This document shows, one piece after another, positions 13,702-28,700 of a stretch of DNA of 45,301 nucleotides (positions within the stretch are counted from its first letter, which is position 1; each line of letters opens with the position of its first letter). Below the pieces are notes generated by a model that saw only the letters and a list, made by a program, of their open reading frames with translations, was not told the DNA's origin and searched no databases. This DNA comes from an uncultured Clostridia bacterium (GTDB lineage: Bacteria > Bacillota > Clostridia > Christensenellales > UBA1242), in the NCBI GenBank assembly GCA_947630745.1, contig CANRIT010000011.1, positions 1 to 45,301 on the forward strand, written 5' to 3'. A program made the position numbers and the translations under genes.

Positions 13702-16700
13702 ATGAGTAAGTTTAAAAAAATATGTTTAGTGTTTGTGTCGGTGGTGATGTTTGCCATGTGTGGGCTGCTTACCGGCTGTGGTGACAAGTACAAAAAATTG
13801 TCATGGGAAATTTTCTATTCGTTTACAGAAGGGGAAAATTGGCAAAAAGTTGAAGGCAACAACCTTGAACTGTTTTTTGGCAACGACACGGATATTAAGC
13901 CAGATGAAAACGGTAACCTCAACACCACAATGTATTTACAAGTTAAGGTTAATGGGGTAAAGGCAAAAAACCTTGGGCAAATTGTACTAACAAACCTTAG
14001 CAATGGCGGATTTAGCGGCAGCGATGCCATCCATTCTGGCACAATTATAAACAGCGGCAGTTACATAACCATTCCGCTAAACATAAGCAAAGACGAACAT
14101 ATTGACACCAAACTCAGTTTCCGCGAACTTAACTCGGGCAAAAGCACAACAATAGGCTATTCAGTTTCGCCAACGCTAACCGGCATGGAGATGAACCTTG
14201 GCAACCTAATAGCAGTTGCAAAAGGCGGCAGTGCTACTCTTAACGACCTTAACGCAATTAAATATATTCCAGCGGGCAGCACAATGCGTGGTGCTAAATT
14301 TTCTTTTGATAGCAGCACAAATCAAGTTGGCTATTATGTTTTAAATGAGGACGGCACAACCAGTTTTAAGGCGGACAACAACACGGACACTTCCGCAATA
14401 AGCGTAAGCGAAGACGGCAAAACAATTAGTGTAAACGACAACTACAATTTAACCAGCACAAACTATGTAATTCGCCTTACCGCCACCAGCGATTTTAACC
14501 CAGATATTACCTGCCCAGTTGATGTGTATGTGGTGGAAGAACAGCGCTTTGAGCCAACCCTTAACTTTAAGGACGGCGGTTCGGTTAGCGATTCGTTTAC
14601 CTTATACCCAGCAAGCGATTTTAAGGCAGTAGATTTGGTTTTGCCACAAGCGCAAAACAACAGCTTGTACTATCAAGGCGAGGGCGTGCAAACCGCAAAT
14701 CCAAATGTTAAGGCTAAATACAATCTTAATGTTTATTTGTCCAGCATGAACGGGCGCAAATATAATCTTGACGCGCCAGATTTTGAAGACGGCATAAAAA
14801 TTTCGCTTGTGGATAACGCCTATCATGTGGAAGCCAAAACGGGTGCAAACTTAAATCAAATCACTTTTAAGTACGAATTAAGCGGTTTTACAAATGCGGC
14901 GGATTTGTACACTCCATCGGTTACGCGCAGCATAGATATTGCCTATCTGCCATCCGCAATAAAAACCGACTTGCTAGATGAAAACACGGACACGCCAGAA
15001 ATTGACACCACCATATACAACATTCAAAATCAAATTTCTGCCTACTTCTCATTTGTTCAGCAGAACACAATTATAAGGCAACTTGAACTTATAGATAGCG
15101 ACCGCGTGTTCAGCTTTAATGGTCAGCAATCAACAGAAAGCACAACCATTTCAATAAATCAGCGCGTGGACATAAAATTTAACAGCAATGTAAACGAGGG
15201 CAGTTTTGTTGTTAGGGCGGTTTGTGTGCCAGACTATTTTGCAAACAGACAAGTTGAAAGGCAATACATCAGCCTTACAATCAATGTAAAAAGGGTGGTT
15301 ACAGCAAGCCAAGTTACCGCTTATGCTGGCGACAAAACAACCAGTTGGGGAGACCAAAAACTTGACAATGCACTCAACCTTAACAGCGGCATAAATTCCG
15401 CCTACCTAAAAGTTTACTACGACATAAACGCCAGCCAGCAATTTGACAACACCAGCGTGCAATTAACATCAAGCAATCCAAACATCAAGTTTTTGGACGG
15501 CGGCTATGCGGTTGAAACAATAAATTTAAGCAAACTTAGCGAAGATAGTAGGGGGACAGAAGACGGCTACAATTACATTTTGTACAAAATGGATTTTGAC
15601 TTATCCAATGCGGACAACCTTAGCACAAGCAACATTTCAGTTATTGTTGGCAACGCAGAAAATTTGGATGCAAGATTTGTTGTGCGCAAAGTTTTGCCAA
15701 CTACGGGCGAGATTGACATTACCACTCAGCGCGCAAACGATTTTAACAATTTAAGATTGTCCGACCAAGCCTTTGACTCAGCGCCAGAAATTGACGGAAA
15801 GCAAACAGTAAACTATGCGGTTGCAATAACCAACAATGTTTCGGATTTTGAACTTGTTGACAGCAACGGGCAGAACACGGGTATTAAGCAAATTAAAATT
15901 GTTCCGCACGCGGTTGAAAGCAGCCAGTATTTTAGCAACAACGCGTTGACAGAAATCACCCCGGCGGACGAGTATAGAACGGGTACAAATTTCAGTTTCC
16001 GCGCTACGGGCGACAATGCACAAACTCAACTTTTGGATATCTATGTAAAACACTATGTGATTGAAAACGGAATTATAGTATTAAAAGAAGATTATATTAT
16101 TGGGCAATTTGCATGCTTTGTTCCAATTAAAAATATAAAAATCGACCCAACGCTAGATTTAAACAATTTGCGCATTGCGTATGTTGAAGGGTTTGAAAAT
16201 GCAGGCAAACTTGACATTAAATTTTCTGCAAACGAAGCCAACGCAACCAAACAAATTTACTTTAAAACGCAAGACGGACGGGTGGCAGTTGACAACATCA
16301 ACAACTTGGCTGTGTACTACATGGACGGCGAGCGATTAGTAAGTTCGCAAGCCGACTTGATTGAAGATGTTTTGTCGCTAAACATTGCAACCGACCTTAA
16401 CGACAAGTTTAGCAAAACTGCAACAATAACGCTTAAAAACAGCATTGCAGCCGAGCGCGTAAATTTAACCCTTGTGCCAACAAGGCTTAACAATTACAAT
16501 GTTACTTCGGGCAAAAATGTTGGGGTAAAAATTGTTGGATTTGAAAAGAGCGCAAACCTTACCATTTCGGCTGACGGGCTTAAAAACGACAATTTATACA
16601 AGTCGTTTATTAACGGCGCGCAAAACATAACTTTTGATGTAAGCGCGGTTGTTAGTTGGAATAATTTCAACGCAAACAACTTTACAAAAGGTGATTTGGG

Positions 16701-19700
16701 CTATGAACTTTTGCAATACGAACAAGATAGCGAGGGCAACATTCGATTTGATGTAGACGGCAAGCCACAACTAAAACAAGCGGATTTGTCAACAATAAAC
16801 CTATCCGATTTTGAATTTGAAAAGCAAACATCAAGCAGCGTGCTTATTGGCAAGGCAACCTTTACTGCAAACTATCGCGGACAAACAACTGGTGGCGGCA
16901 TATTTAAACTTAAAGTTTACACACTTGATTCATTCAACAGCGCAACAGAACAATACGATGTGTATGATGAGTTTGTTATAACTATTGGTGACGGCAGTTT
17001 GCAAAACAGATTTACTATAAGTTCAGCGCAAGATTTTGCAAAGATAAACAATGCGCTAAACGCAAACTATTCGCTTACAAGCGACATTGAACTAACTAAC
17101 GAATTTGTTCCAATTGGCATAAAGGACGGCAAAGTTGAAACATTTACTGGCAGTTTGGATGGCACAAACAAAATAACCCTTCCAAATGGCGAAATTTTAA
17201 CCGCACAGCATAGCATAACCTATGCGCTAAATTTGGCAAATGCGCACAGCGTTTCATACAATTTTGGTTCGCAGAATGTAACAAAAGATGTTGCTGGCTT
17301 GTTTGCAATAATTGGCAGCAACCAAAGCAATTTACCAAATGTGTCAAATTTGGATGTGTTTGTTCGCATGTCAAATCAATTGCAGTCAAGCAACAACAAC
17401 GCCGCAGTTGGTTTTATTGCGGGCGTAAACTTTGGCAGCATAAAACAAGTTAATGTAAACCTTTTGGGCGACGTCAATCTAAATAATGCGGACGAGCTAA
17501 ATTCGCACACAATTTCGTTTGGCGGATATGTGGGCATAAACTACGGGAGGATTGATGTTAAAAATGCAATTGTAAAATCTGATAGAGAAATTATTATCTC
17601 ATCTAACTTTTCAACAAACAACATCGGCTTTATTGCGGGTGAAAATTCCAACGGCACATCAAGCATTTTGGGCGACTTCTCGCTTGACAGACTTAACGAA
17701 ATGCAACTTAATGTAAATGTGTTGGCAAAGGTGCAAAAATCTGGTAGTTCACAAGCCACATTTAATGTTGGTGCGGTGGTTGGCAATGCGCAAGCGGGCG
17801 AAATTAAAAACTTGCTTGTTGGCGGAAAAATTACAATCGAAAATAGTTCCAACTCATATTTGGGCGGCATAATTGGTACATCAACAAACATGCAAATTAA
17901 CGACTGCGCCACCCTTGGATTGACTTTAATAAGTAATTCTAGCGAAGGTGTGGTTGCTGGCATAATTGCTGCTTCAACTGGGAACAACAGCATTACACGC
18001 GCAAAGGTTATTTCTACAGTTGAACAAGACACATTAAGCGTGTTGTCGGCAAGTGGGGAAGGTGTTAAAGTTGCTGGCATTTTGGTGCAAACAAATGCAA
18101 GCACAAACGATACAATAACTTACACCAGCGTGGAAACAATTTCCAATGCGGACGGCTATCATCTGCAAGGCAAAACTGTGGCAGGCTTGGCGTATGGCAA
18201 TAGCGTTAGCGCAACCGGCTGCTTTGTGAATGTTGATATAGAGGGTGAGACAATTTACCTTATAACCGGCAGCAATGTTTCAAACAGTGAGCAGCATTGT
18301 TATTTCCTTGGCAAAGCGGACGGCGAGATTGCAAAGAAACAAGAAAATGGCGCAATTGATAGTGGCAAAAATTACGCACTTGTTATAAAGGACGACCTGA
18401 AATTATATTCAGCCTACACAGACGAAGAATATAACTTTGCAGTTGCAAACGAGCAAGAAGATTTTTACGAAGAAATATCAAAAACTGAAATTGAACACAA
18501 TGGGCAAGGTGCTGGTAGTGACACAACCTATTTCCGCAAAGATGATTTTGGAAAATTTGCTGTTTTGTCAAGAGAAGAAGAATTATCTGACAGCGAAACT
18601 TATTACAAATTGCCAGACAAGTGGGCGGAAAACATTAAAAGTTATGTAGATAGCGAAGGGACTTTGCATGCTGATGAATTTACTAGGTTTGATGAAAGCA
18701 ACAAATACTATTATGTAAATCCACAAACTTTGGCAAGCGAAATTTTGTCAGATGTGGTTGAAAATGGGACAATAAAGCAAGACTATATAAGCATTTGGTC
18801 AATTGGCAATTTAAATCAAATTTCAATCAACGGCCTTGTGGTTGATTTGCCATATTTGCTTTACAATTCAAACCCACTTGCAATTGAAAGATTGCAAACC
18901 ATGGGCATATCAAGCATAAACGGGCAAGAGCATGTGGAAAAGATTTATTCAAACAAAATAAACGACATCCACACCACAATAATCAACTATCACACCACGG
19001 GCAACACAACAGGCGACAATCAGCTTGACATTGTAAATTCTAACACATACAACATTTTAAAATCGGACAATCAAAGCGGCTTAATAACTTTAACAAGAGT
19101 GCCAACAAACACACCAATTTCGTTTAAAATAATTGAAGGTGGCGATTTTGCACAAATTATTGACGGCACAAAAATTAGATTTACTGGGGTAAGCAGAAAT
19201 TTACCTATTCGTTTGCGCATCTACAGCCAATTTGATGAAACCATGTACGAAGACGCGATATTCTTCACCCAATATGGCGTAACCGACGTAAATTTAAGCA
19301 GCACAAACAACGCGGTGTATTCAATTGACGGCGAAACGCAAAAAGAATTTGTTGCCAACTTGTACTTTTCTAACGAAAACAAAAACGCGCAAGGGCAAGA
19401 AATTGCAATTGACACAATCAACACAAAATCGATTTACGACTTCTTGTCGGTTTCGGACAATTTAACTCAGATTGGCAATTACTTAACATTTGAATTTGTT
19501 GACTTGAATAAAGCTGAGCTTATAAACTTTGGCACAAGCGCGCAAACATTAACATTTACCGCAACACCAAACGCAAGCAAACTTAGTGCGGTTAATTTTA
19601 ATAGAACAAGCGCAAGATACCAACTTCGCATATTGTTTAATGCGCAAGAGTATTATAGGCAAAATGTGGGGACAAGTTATTTTGAAGGTGTAAGGCAAAT

Positions 19701-22700
19701 TGAACTTTACAGTACATATATAACCTTTAATGTAATTCAGTCGGCAAGCAGTGTTGAAGTTGGCAGCAGCAACAGCACAATTTCAATTGGCACAACCGCA
19801 AAAATACAAGCCAGCCTTTCAACCACTTGGCTTGGAACCGCTGAGCAAAGCACAAATGTGGACTATATTTTAAGCGGCAACCGCATAATCCTTAACGAAG
19901 AAAATAAAGATAGTTTGTTTATTGATTTTGAATTGGTTTCTGCTGACATAGAAGGCAAAATAGGCTTTAATCAAATTAAAACTTTTGCAAACATCAACAC
20001 CATTCCAGAATGGTTCAAAGACGGCATATTTATAAGTTATGTTAAAGATGATGACCGACTAATTTACTCAATCAACCTAACCGTGTTTGACGACTTTAAC
20101 TATCGCCGCATAACCACAGATGTAACAATAAAAATAACCATACGCGCAAAATCTAACGAAAACTTGGCGTTGGGAGTTGTAAACCTAACCATTCAGCCAG
20201 AGCAGTTAAAACAAAACAACATTTACATGGAAAATTACAACATAACCCGCAGTCAGCCAACTGGCGATTTTGACGGCACAATCGACATAAATGTAAGCAG
20301 TGCAGAAACCACATATATCGAACCAGGCACAGCGGGCGGGCTTATGGTTATTAGGCTAGAACCAAGTTGGGCGTGCGTGGATTACAGCCACATCGATTTA
20401 ATAAGTGGATATATCCGCACAAATCAAACTCAATCGGGCAGGGCATATATCACATTTGAACAAATGGTGTACGACCGCGCAACGGGAAGATATCGCACCT
20501 ATGTAAACAGCAATAACATAACTGACACGGTGGACGACAATGGCAACACGGGCATTATTGGTAAGCACCTATATCCAATAAGCGAACGCGTGGTTGACGA
20601 AAATGGCAATGTAACCCACATATATACTGGCACAATTTATGTGCGCATGTATTTAACCTTGCTTGTTGGCATAAACGAGCCAATTAGCGTAACGCTAGAT
20701 TTGGGTGACGGTGTTACACAAGTTAAAAAGTTGTCAACCAGTTTTGTTCCGGGCGTAGTGCCAAGTTTTGAAAGCGAACCACACATCAGCGTTGGTCAGC
20801 GTGACGAAAACAATAATTTGGTTGAAAATGTAACAATTGATGAAGAGACCTACAAATATCAAAGCTATTTAATAGAAAAGAATAGTTATAACAATATTAT
20901 ATCATTAAAGATGTACGGCTACCAGTATAACGGCAGACCAAGCATAACATTCAAAAAGCTTAATCCGCTAGGCAATTATTCGTACAATTTGGACGAAGAG
21001 GCAAGCAAAATTGGCTATCAGTTTATAACCGACTTTAACAACCCGCCAGTGCAAGACCCAGTGGATGGCTCATACACAATTAGAATAAGGCTTAATGTTG
21101 GCGATATTGACTATCCGTTTATTATGCAAACAAGTTTGTACTTGTCTGTGGACGGCGTGTCTAAACTGCAAAACAGTTCGCTTATCTTCCATCCAACCGA
21201 CTATATTCTAACCGACCTTAATGTGGAAAACCTTAATTCTAACGCGCTTATTGGCACGGATAACATTGGCGGTTCAAGCCGCGGCGCAATTACGCTAAGT
21301 TTAAATTCGTCAAAAGAGATTGTGTTTAAATTTGCCACAACAAGTGACAATTTGGAGCAAGACACTCTTTATCAAAAATTGCTTAACGAAATTGCAGAAA
21401 AATATTCAACTGCACAAGATTTGCCAGCAATTGCAAACATGTTCCAAGTTTACCTAAACGGCAGTTGGCGCGATTTGTTGGCAGTTTTAGCGGATGCAAG
21501 TTACAACAATTTACGCACCTTTAATGTAAGCACAGAAAGCGATAGTGGCAATTTGGTGTTAAGTGCAAAAACGCCAGGTAGAGTTAATTTTAGATTTAAC
21601 CTTGATTACTATTACGCAGAAAATGAACAAACTGGCACATACGAGTTGCATATTGGCAACCTTAATACAAATGCAATCAATTTCAGCCGCAGCGTAATAT
21701 TCACCTTGGTTGTAAACGACAACGCGACCGAAGAAACACCCGATGCAATTTATAATGAAGATCAATTTTTGCAGATGAACGATGGTGGCAACTACATTTT
21801 GATGGCGGACCTACATTTTGATAACTATCGTCCTCAAACAAGAAATGTTGCAAGTTTTGATGGCAACAACCACACAATAACAATAAACAGTTTTGTTGAA
21901 GATGCAACACTTAATAACTATGGTTTGTTTGGCACATTTGACTATCACACAGACGGCAACGAGCAAGTTAAATCCACACTTAAAAATGTGATTGTAATTT
22001 ACAACAACACCGAACTTAATTTACAAAACAATCAAGCAGTTACAACCGCGGAAGGCGTGGTGTTTGGCGGCTTGGTTGGTTCGCTTGGCGCAGGCGGAAT
22101 AGTTTACAACTGCGATGTGTTCAATTTTAATACGGATAATAGATATGTAAACAATGTAACCATAAACATGCCAGAACAATCAAATGCGCGCCTAACATTT
22201 GGTGGGCTGGTTGGCGTAAATGACGGCATAATAACCAACAGCCGTGTTGGATACAACGAATATTTAATTATTAGGGAAAACAGCCGCGGAATTGTATCCG
22301 CAACATCCAACCCAACCAACAACTTAACCTTTGTGCTTGGCAACAGCGAACAGATTCAATTTACTGGCATTGCGGGCGGATTTGTTGGGGTAAACAACGG
22401 GCGCATTTCAAGTTCGTTTGTGGCAAACACCAACTTGTACAACTATTCGGGCAGTTCGGACGGAAATTTGTCGTACGGCTCGGACGAAAGTTTAACAGCA
22501 GGTTTTGTTGCAAGCAATAATGGCGAAATTTCATATAGCTATGTAAAGAGTAACGAATCAACCTTGCAAAACAACAGCGACTATTCACGCGGCACAACAA
22601 TTGAAAACCGCAGCAACGGCAATGTGGCAGGCTTTGTACACAAAAATGCTGGCGAAATAAGCAATTCGTTTGCTAATGTGGAAGTTAAGTCAGACTCAAC

Positions 22701-25700
22701 CTTTATTGCTGGCTTTGTGTATAACAACACTGGATATATTCACGAATGTTACGCCGCTTCCACCCTAAATGGCGGAGTATCAACAAGCGATGACCCATAC
22801 ACTCAAAACAGCAATGCAGCTCAACCTTTTGTGGGCATTGCGCGCAATGGCGAACTTTTGTCTAACGGTACAATGGAAAATGTGTACTACTACAATCCAA
22901 ATGGCAACCTACAACAAAAGAAGGAAGGCAACAAGCCAACCGCACAAGGTCTTAACAGCGAAAGTATCAGAAAGTCCGAATTCTTGCACGGATTTGTGTT
23001 TGTGCTTGGCAACAATTCAATAAGCGAGCGCAACCAAGGCGTTTGGGCGTACTATAAATACAACAGCAACAACACGCGCATTTTGCCAGAACTTAACACG
23101 GCAAACAATGTGGCGCATAGTTACAGATATTTTGTTTCAACAGACGAAAACACATCTGTGTTGCACGATGCGCTTGGGTTTGAAGCGGGCAGCGAAAACA
23201 ATCCATACATCATACGCGACACAAACGATTTTAACACCATATTTGTTGGCTCAGACAGTGAACCACAATCCTCTTTCACTGGGCATGTAAGGTTTATTAA
23301 TGATATAGACTTTAATGGCGACATCTTAAAAACAAACATAAATTACACATTAGGTAGTGTGGACGCGGTAACCAGCCTAGAAGGTAACGGCATGAGCATA
23401 AACAATGTTCACCTTTCAACTGGTGTAAGCGGGGCGAATGTGGACGAAGTTGGTTTGTTTGCAAACATAACAAACAGTTACATCAAAAACCTTAACATCC
23501 GACTTGATGGTTCGCCAACCGTTGGCACAACTCAATATCTGGGCGGGCTTGCTGGCAAAATTGACAGCAGCGTAATTATAAATGTAAATATGGATAGCAG
23601 CAGTGTTGTGCTTGAAGGTTACAACTTTGTTGGTGGTGTTGCGGGCATAATTACTGGCAAAAGTTTGATTTATGGCGTAACAAGCAACATCAGCATTTTA
23701 ACACGCGCACGCGGCGGACAAAATGCGGGCATGTATTACAGCCAGTCGGCATACAGCCAGATGAACAAAACCGAACCTTATGCCGACTATCTATCCAAAC
23801 TTTCTTACGCGGGCGGCATTGCAGGCGTAATTGATGTGGAAAAGTACGGGCGAGAAAAATACAACATGTCCTACGTTACTGTAAGCGATGTAAACAGCAT
23901 AACAGCTGACTACGCGGGCGGCATTGCGGGATATTTTGGTGGCGGACTTGGTGGCAGCAAAGAGGGCGTAACCAACAAAATTCAAGCGCAAAAACTTAAA
24001 TTCTACACCAAAACTCAAAATACGGACGGAGTGATTAGCGGAAGTGTAATCCATGGCTATCACACAGCGGGCGGTATATTTGCGGTTTCAACTGCCAATA
24101 TTGAGGCAGCACAGGTTACCAGCATAGAAAGCGAATTTGATGCGGATAACGATTACAATCAATTTAAAATTGACCAAGCGTTTGACGAATATATCACCGC
24201 GCTTGACGAAGGGCAAGAAAAAGCCCTTGATATGACCAAGGCGGGCAACTTAAAACTTATAAACGGCGGATTGTATTCGGGCGGTTTGGTGGGCATTGCG
24301 CTTGGTGCGGACATTTCTTCTTCGTACGCAAAAGCGGGCTTTGACCTTACTGACGACACCATTACAAACAACCTTGTTTTGGGTGGCTTGGTTGGTGCTA
24401 CGTTTGCGGCAGAAACCAACTATTCTTACGCAATACCTTACTTAAATTTGGTAGACACCTTGCAGCGCAATTTAACCATTGGTGGCTTGATTGGTAAAAT
24501 TATAGATGTGGAAGATGTAGGCAATGCAACCACATTTGAAGCTGAACTATCTAACTACATAAAAAATGTGTTTGAAAAGAGCGCAGACGACAGCCGCAAG
24601 ACGGTTGCTCAGTACACTTTCTCAACCTTAATTAAAGACCAAAGCAAAAATCTTACTAATGCAAAAGTTAACTATTTTGCAAACGGACTTAACGGGCTAG
24701 ACAACAGCAAACTTAATTTGTTTGTTGGTCAAAATAAGACGATTGAAGTGGTGGCAAGCGAAACCGATGCAGCTATTCAAGTTAAAGATTTGGTTGATTT
24801 GTATAAAAACGATGTTTCGCAAGTTACATTCGACTTGATATTTAGACCATTTAGAACAACTGGCTATTGGAGTTTAACTTGGGAAAGATATTTCCCACTT
24901 CTGTTGGAAAAATCCACACCAGACGGCGAAACGATTTCAAATGCAGAAGAGTTTAAAAAGTTAGTATCCAATCCAAATGGCGATTATAGGATTACTGATG
25001 ATATTACAATAACTGGACCATTGGGCAGCGACCCTAACTATATTTTGGATATTATCTTCACGGGCAGTTTAACAAGTGAAAAATCAGACCATTCAACCGC
25101 AGTTATAACAATAACTGGATTAAAGCCATCAAGGATGTACTCAGCTGGCTTCTTTAAACAAACTGTAAATGCAGATTTCAGCAACATCATCTTCAACTGG
25201 GCACCAACCCAAGTGGATTCGTCTGATGCAACCAAAACCGCATCAGTACAAGTTCAAAACCGCATTGGGGTGTTTGGCGGCGTGTCGGCAACCGATACTG
25301 GCTCATCGTTTGACACAATACAAGTTAAATCGGAAAGGTCAAACCAAATTGGCACAATCCTTTACGCACAAAACAGCAACACAATAGGCGGATTTGGCGG
25401 AATTGTGGGCAATGCAACCAACACCAAATTTGCAAACTGCTCATTTGCCGGGCAGGTTGAAGCAAATGTTGGCGCACTTGATGCAAGCGAAGCAAACATT
25501 GGTGGCATTGCAGCAAACGCACAAACCAATATAAATTCAATTAGCGACAGCGGAGATAATCAGGCATTAAGCACGGCAGTGGCAGTGTCTGGTTGCAGAG
25601 TGGGCAACAACACGCGATTCAACTTAAATTGCAACTCAACCACAAATGTTGGCTTGATGTTTGGTTACACAAATGATGCTGATATAAGCTCATCAAATGT

Positions 25701-28700
25701 GGCAAACCGCGAAGAATACATCAACGACCAAAACAACCAGATATTCAAACCAGAAATTAACATAACAAGGTCAACAAACAACATCCACGCGGGCGGATTT
25801 GTTGGCTACACGGATCACCAAAATAGTGAAAGCAACTCAAAAATTGACGGCGTAGATATTTTGGCAAATATCAATTTAACCGATTCACCTTCCTTTATTA
25901 GTGGACAAATAAGTTCGATATCAATTGGTGGGGTGGCTGGCAATGCAAAGGGCGCAATCAACAATGTTTCAAGTGATGTAAACATTACGCTAACCAACAC
26001 CACAATCAACACGGCAAACCTTGCTGGTGCGGTGGCGTTTAGTAGAGGCGTAGAAATTGTTGACAGCGCATTCACTGGCGAAATTACAGCAAACAATCAA
26101 TCAATTGACAACAAGCAAAATTCAATTACAAACATTGTGGCAGCTGGCGTAGTTGCTTACACAGATAGCAATTCATATAGCACATTAGACACAGTGTTTG
26201 CTTACCCAATTATTGATGCTGGCACAAGCAACACAACATCAATTTTAATGGCGGGCTTGGTGGCAAACGCAACCGACACAACAATTAAATATGCTATGTC
26301 TGCGGGCAGATTGATGATTGACGCATGCAGTAAAGATATAGGCGCAACTGGCTTAAAAGTTGGTGGCGCGGTGGCACACAGCAACAACAGTTTAACCATT
26401 GGCGACAGCATAGTTATAACCACAATTTTAACAGACGGGGTTGAAAATAAAATTATAGAGAATATGCAAAATGTGCATGCGCTGTTTGGCGATGTAGATG
26501 CAAATAGTGTAAAAGTTCAAACGGAAAACACAACTGGCTGGCTTGCATATTCGTCTGACTTTGCGCTTGTTAACGAAAACAAAGACCAACTTACCACTGA
26601 CGCAAATGATGACGGCATTTACAATTTGGAAGCACGCAAAATTACCACTTCCGATTGGCTGGAAGATAGGCAAATTTGGTCACATCCAGCGGATGGCATG
26701 CCATACTTAACCCAATTGGCGTCAAAATTGCAACTGCTTGGCATGTTAAGTGGAAATGCTTACAGTTCAAATGCAAAAGCAACCCAATTTAATCCGCGTT
26801 TGTTTAGCGAATTAATTAACGGCGATGATTACAACTATTACATCTTGGGCAACAACGCTACAATTTCAGCGGGTAACGGTGCGCTTAACGGTGTGCTGCT
26901 TGGCAATGGCTTGCACCAGATTTCTACGGCGGGCATAACAAGCGCAGAAGGGCAGGGCGACATCAGCTATTATGGCTTAATCCCAACAGTAAACAAGCAT
27001 TCGGCAATATCCAATGTTCACCTAAATTTAACAACACCATTAAATATAAACAGCTTGCTAGACGGCGGAGTTGTTGGTCTTTTGGTCGGCAACAACATGG
27101 GTGTGGTATCCAACTGCTCGCTTTCTGGCGTGGGTGTGGAAATTAATTCAAGCGCAAGTTTGGCTGGGCTTGTTGGCAACAACAACGGCTTGATGGCATA
27201 CTGCTATTCAAATATAGAAATAATTTCATTAAATGCGCCAGCATATGCGGGGTTGGCAAATTTAAACAACGGCAAAATGTATTCCAACTACTTCACTGGA
27301 TATATCAACAACGACAAAACGGTTGATGGCAGCAATCCAGTTTATGGAATTGTCAGCGGATACAACCAAAATTCATATATGTACAACAACTATATGGCGG
27401 GCGTAATTGTAAATGTCACTTCAAATTCGTTTGGCATTGCAAACAGTGCGGAAGGGGTAGAAGATTGTGGCAGTAACAATTTTGTTGACCGCTATGCAAA
27501 TGCAGAATCCAACATAGAAGAATCAAAAAATATATTTAAATATGTAAACACTTCAAAACTTATGTGCGCGGACAGCATGGGCGACAACTGGCACACAATT
27601 TTAACAGCAAACAGAACAGATACTGGCAGTGCAACATATAGTGTAAATACCGCTTCGGCATCGTTTGGCTACAACTACGGCTATCCAGTTGTTAAATTCA
27701 ACAAGGTGGAATATATTGGCTCAAAAGAAAGTTTGGATATAACCAAATATCACCTATACACTGGTAATGGCGAAAATAGGACAAGCGAATCCGATTTAAC
27801 CAAGCGCGCAAACAGCATTTTAACCGACCAAAATATTTACAAAGACGCGTACAAAATTCCACATTATGGCGTGCTTATGTCAATAAACGCTTTGGCAAAT
27901 TTAAACAAAAACTTTGTGTTTATCTACAACCTAGACGGCAAAATTTCGGATAGCGAATTGCTTAACATCACCGCAGCGGGCGGAAACGATAACCCAATCA
28001 AACAAACGCAATCAGAAGGGCAAACGGATGTGTTCTTCACCGGCGTGGTGGTGTCAAACAAAAATTATGGCTTGTCGACCGAGGCTAGCGAGATAACCAT
28101 TTCCAACTTTGCTGGCACGGGCTTGTTTACAAATATTAAAGATTCGTACTTTGGCAACATAAAATTCTCTGGCAGATTTAATATCGACCAAGGCGGCGTG
28201 CTTGGTGGCAATGTTCAAGCGGTCAAAGATGCGGACGCAAACAATGTTTATGTTGAAAATTTGACTTACGAAAAATATAACGGTCAAGACATGCAAATCA
28301 ACGGCATTGGCGACACAGCGGCATTGTTTGGCACAATCAACGCAAAAGCAAATGTAAAAATCAACAACATTGTGGTTGATACAGATAACAATGTGGTAAT
28401 TTCAAGCAACAAGCCACAAGCGGCGGAAGGACAAAAAGATGACGCAACAACAGCCTACGCGGGCTTTGTTGCTGGCAAAAACAATGGTGCGATAGTGTTT
28501 GAAAACACCATTAATTTGCGCGTAACCTTTGGCGAAAACAATTACGCAGGTGGCTTGGTTGGCTTAAACAACGGAAATATTACGCTAAGCGAATCTCAAT
28601 CCAGCACCAAAAACACGCTTACAATAAATCAACAAACAAACACAGACATCGAATATTTGGGCGGCATAATTGGCATAACAACCGCTGGCGGAATTGCGGA

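Noticed and set aside
15578..15589. Extra TTTTGTACAAAA inside the giant gene
   Set aside because: It is single, has no partner at 21 bp, and encodes ordinary residues (ILYK); probably chance.
17541..18104. 187-codon ORF antisense to the giant gene
   Set aside because: It mirrors the codon pattern of the GLUG region and has no ribosome binding site or recognisable domain.
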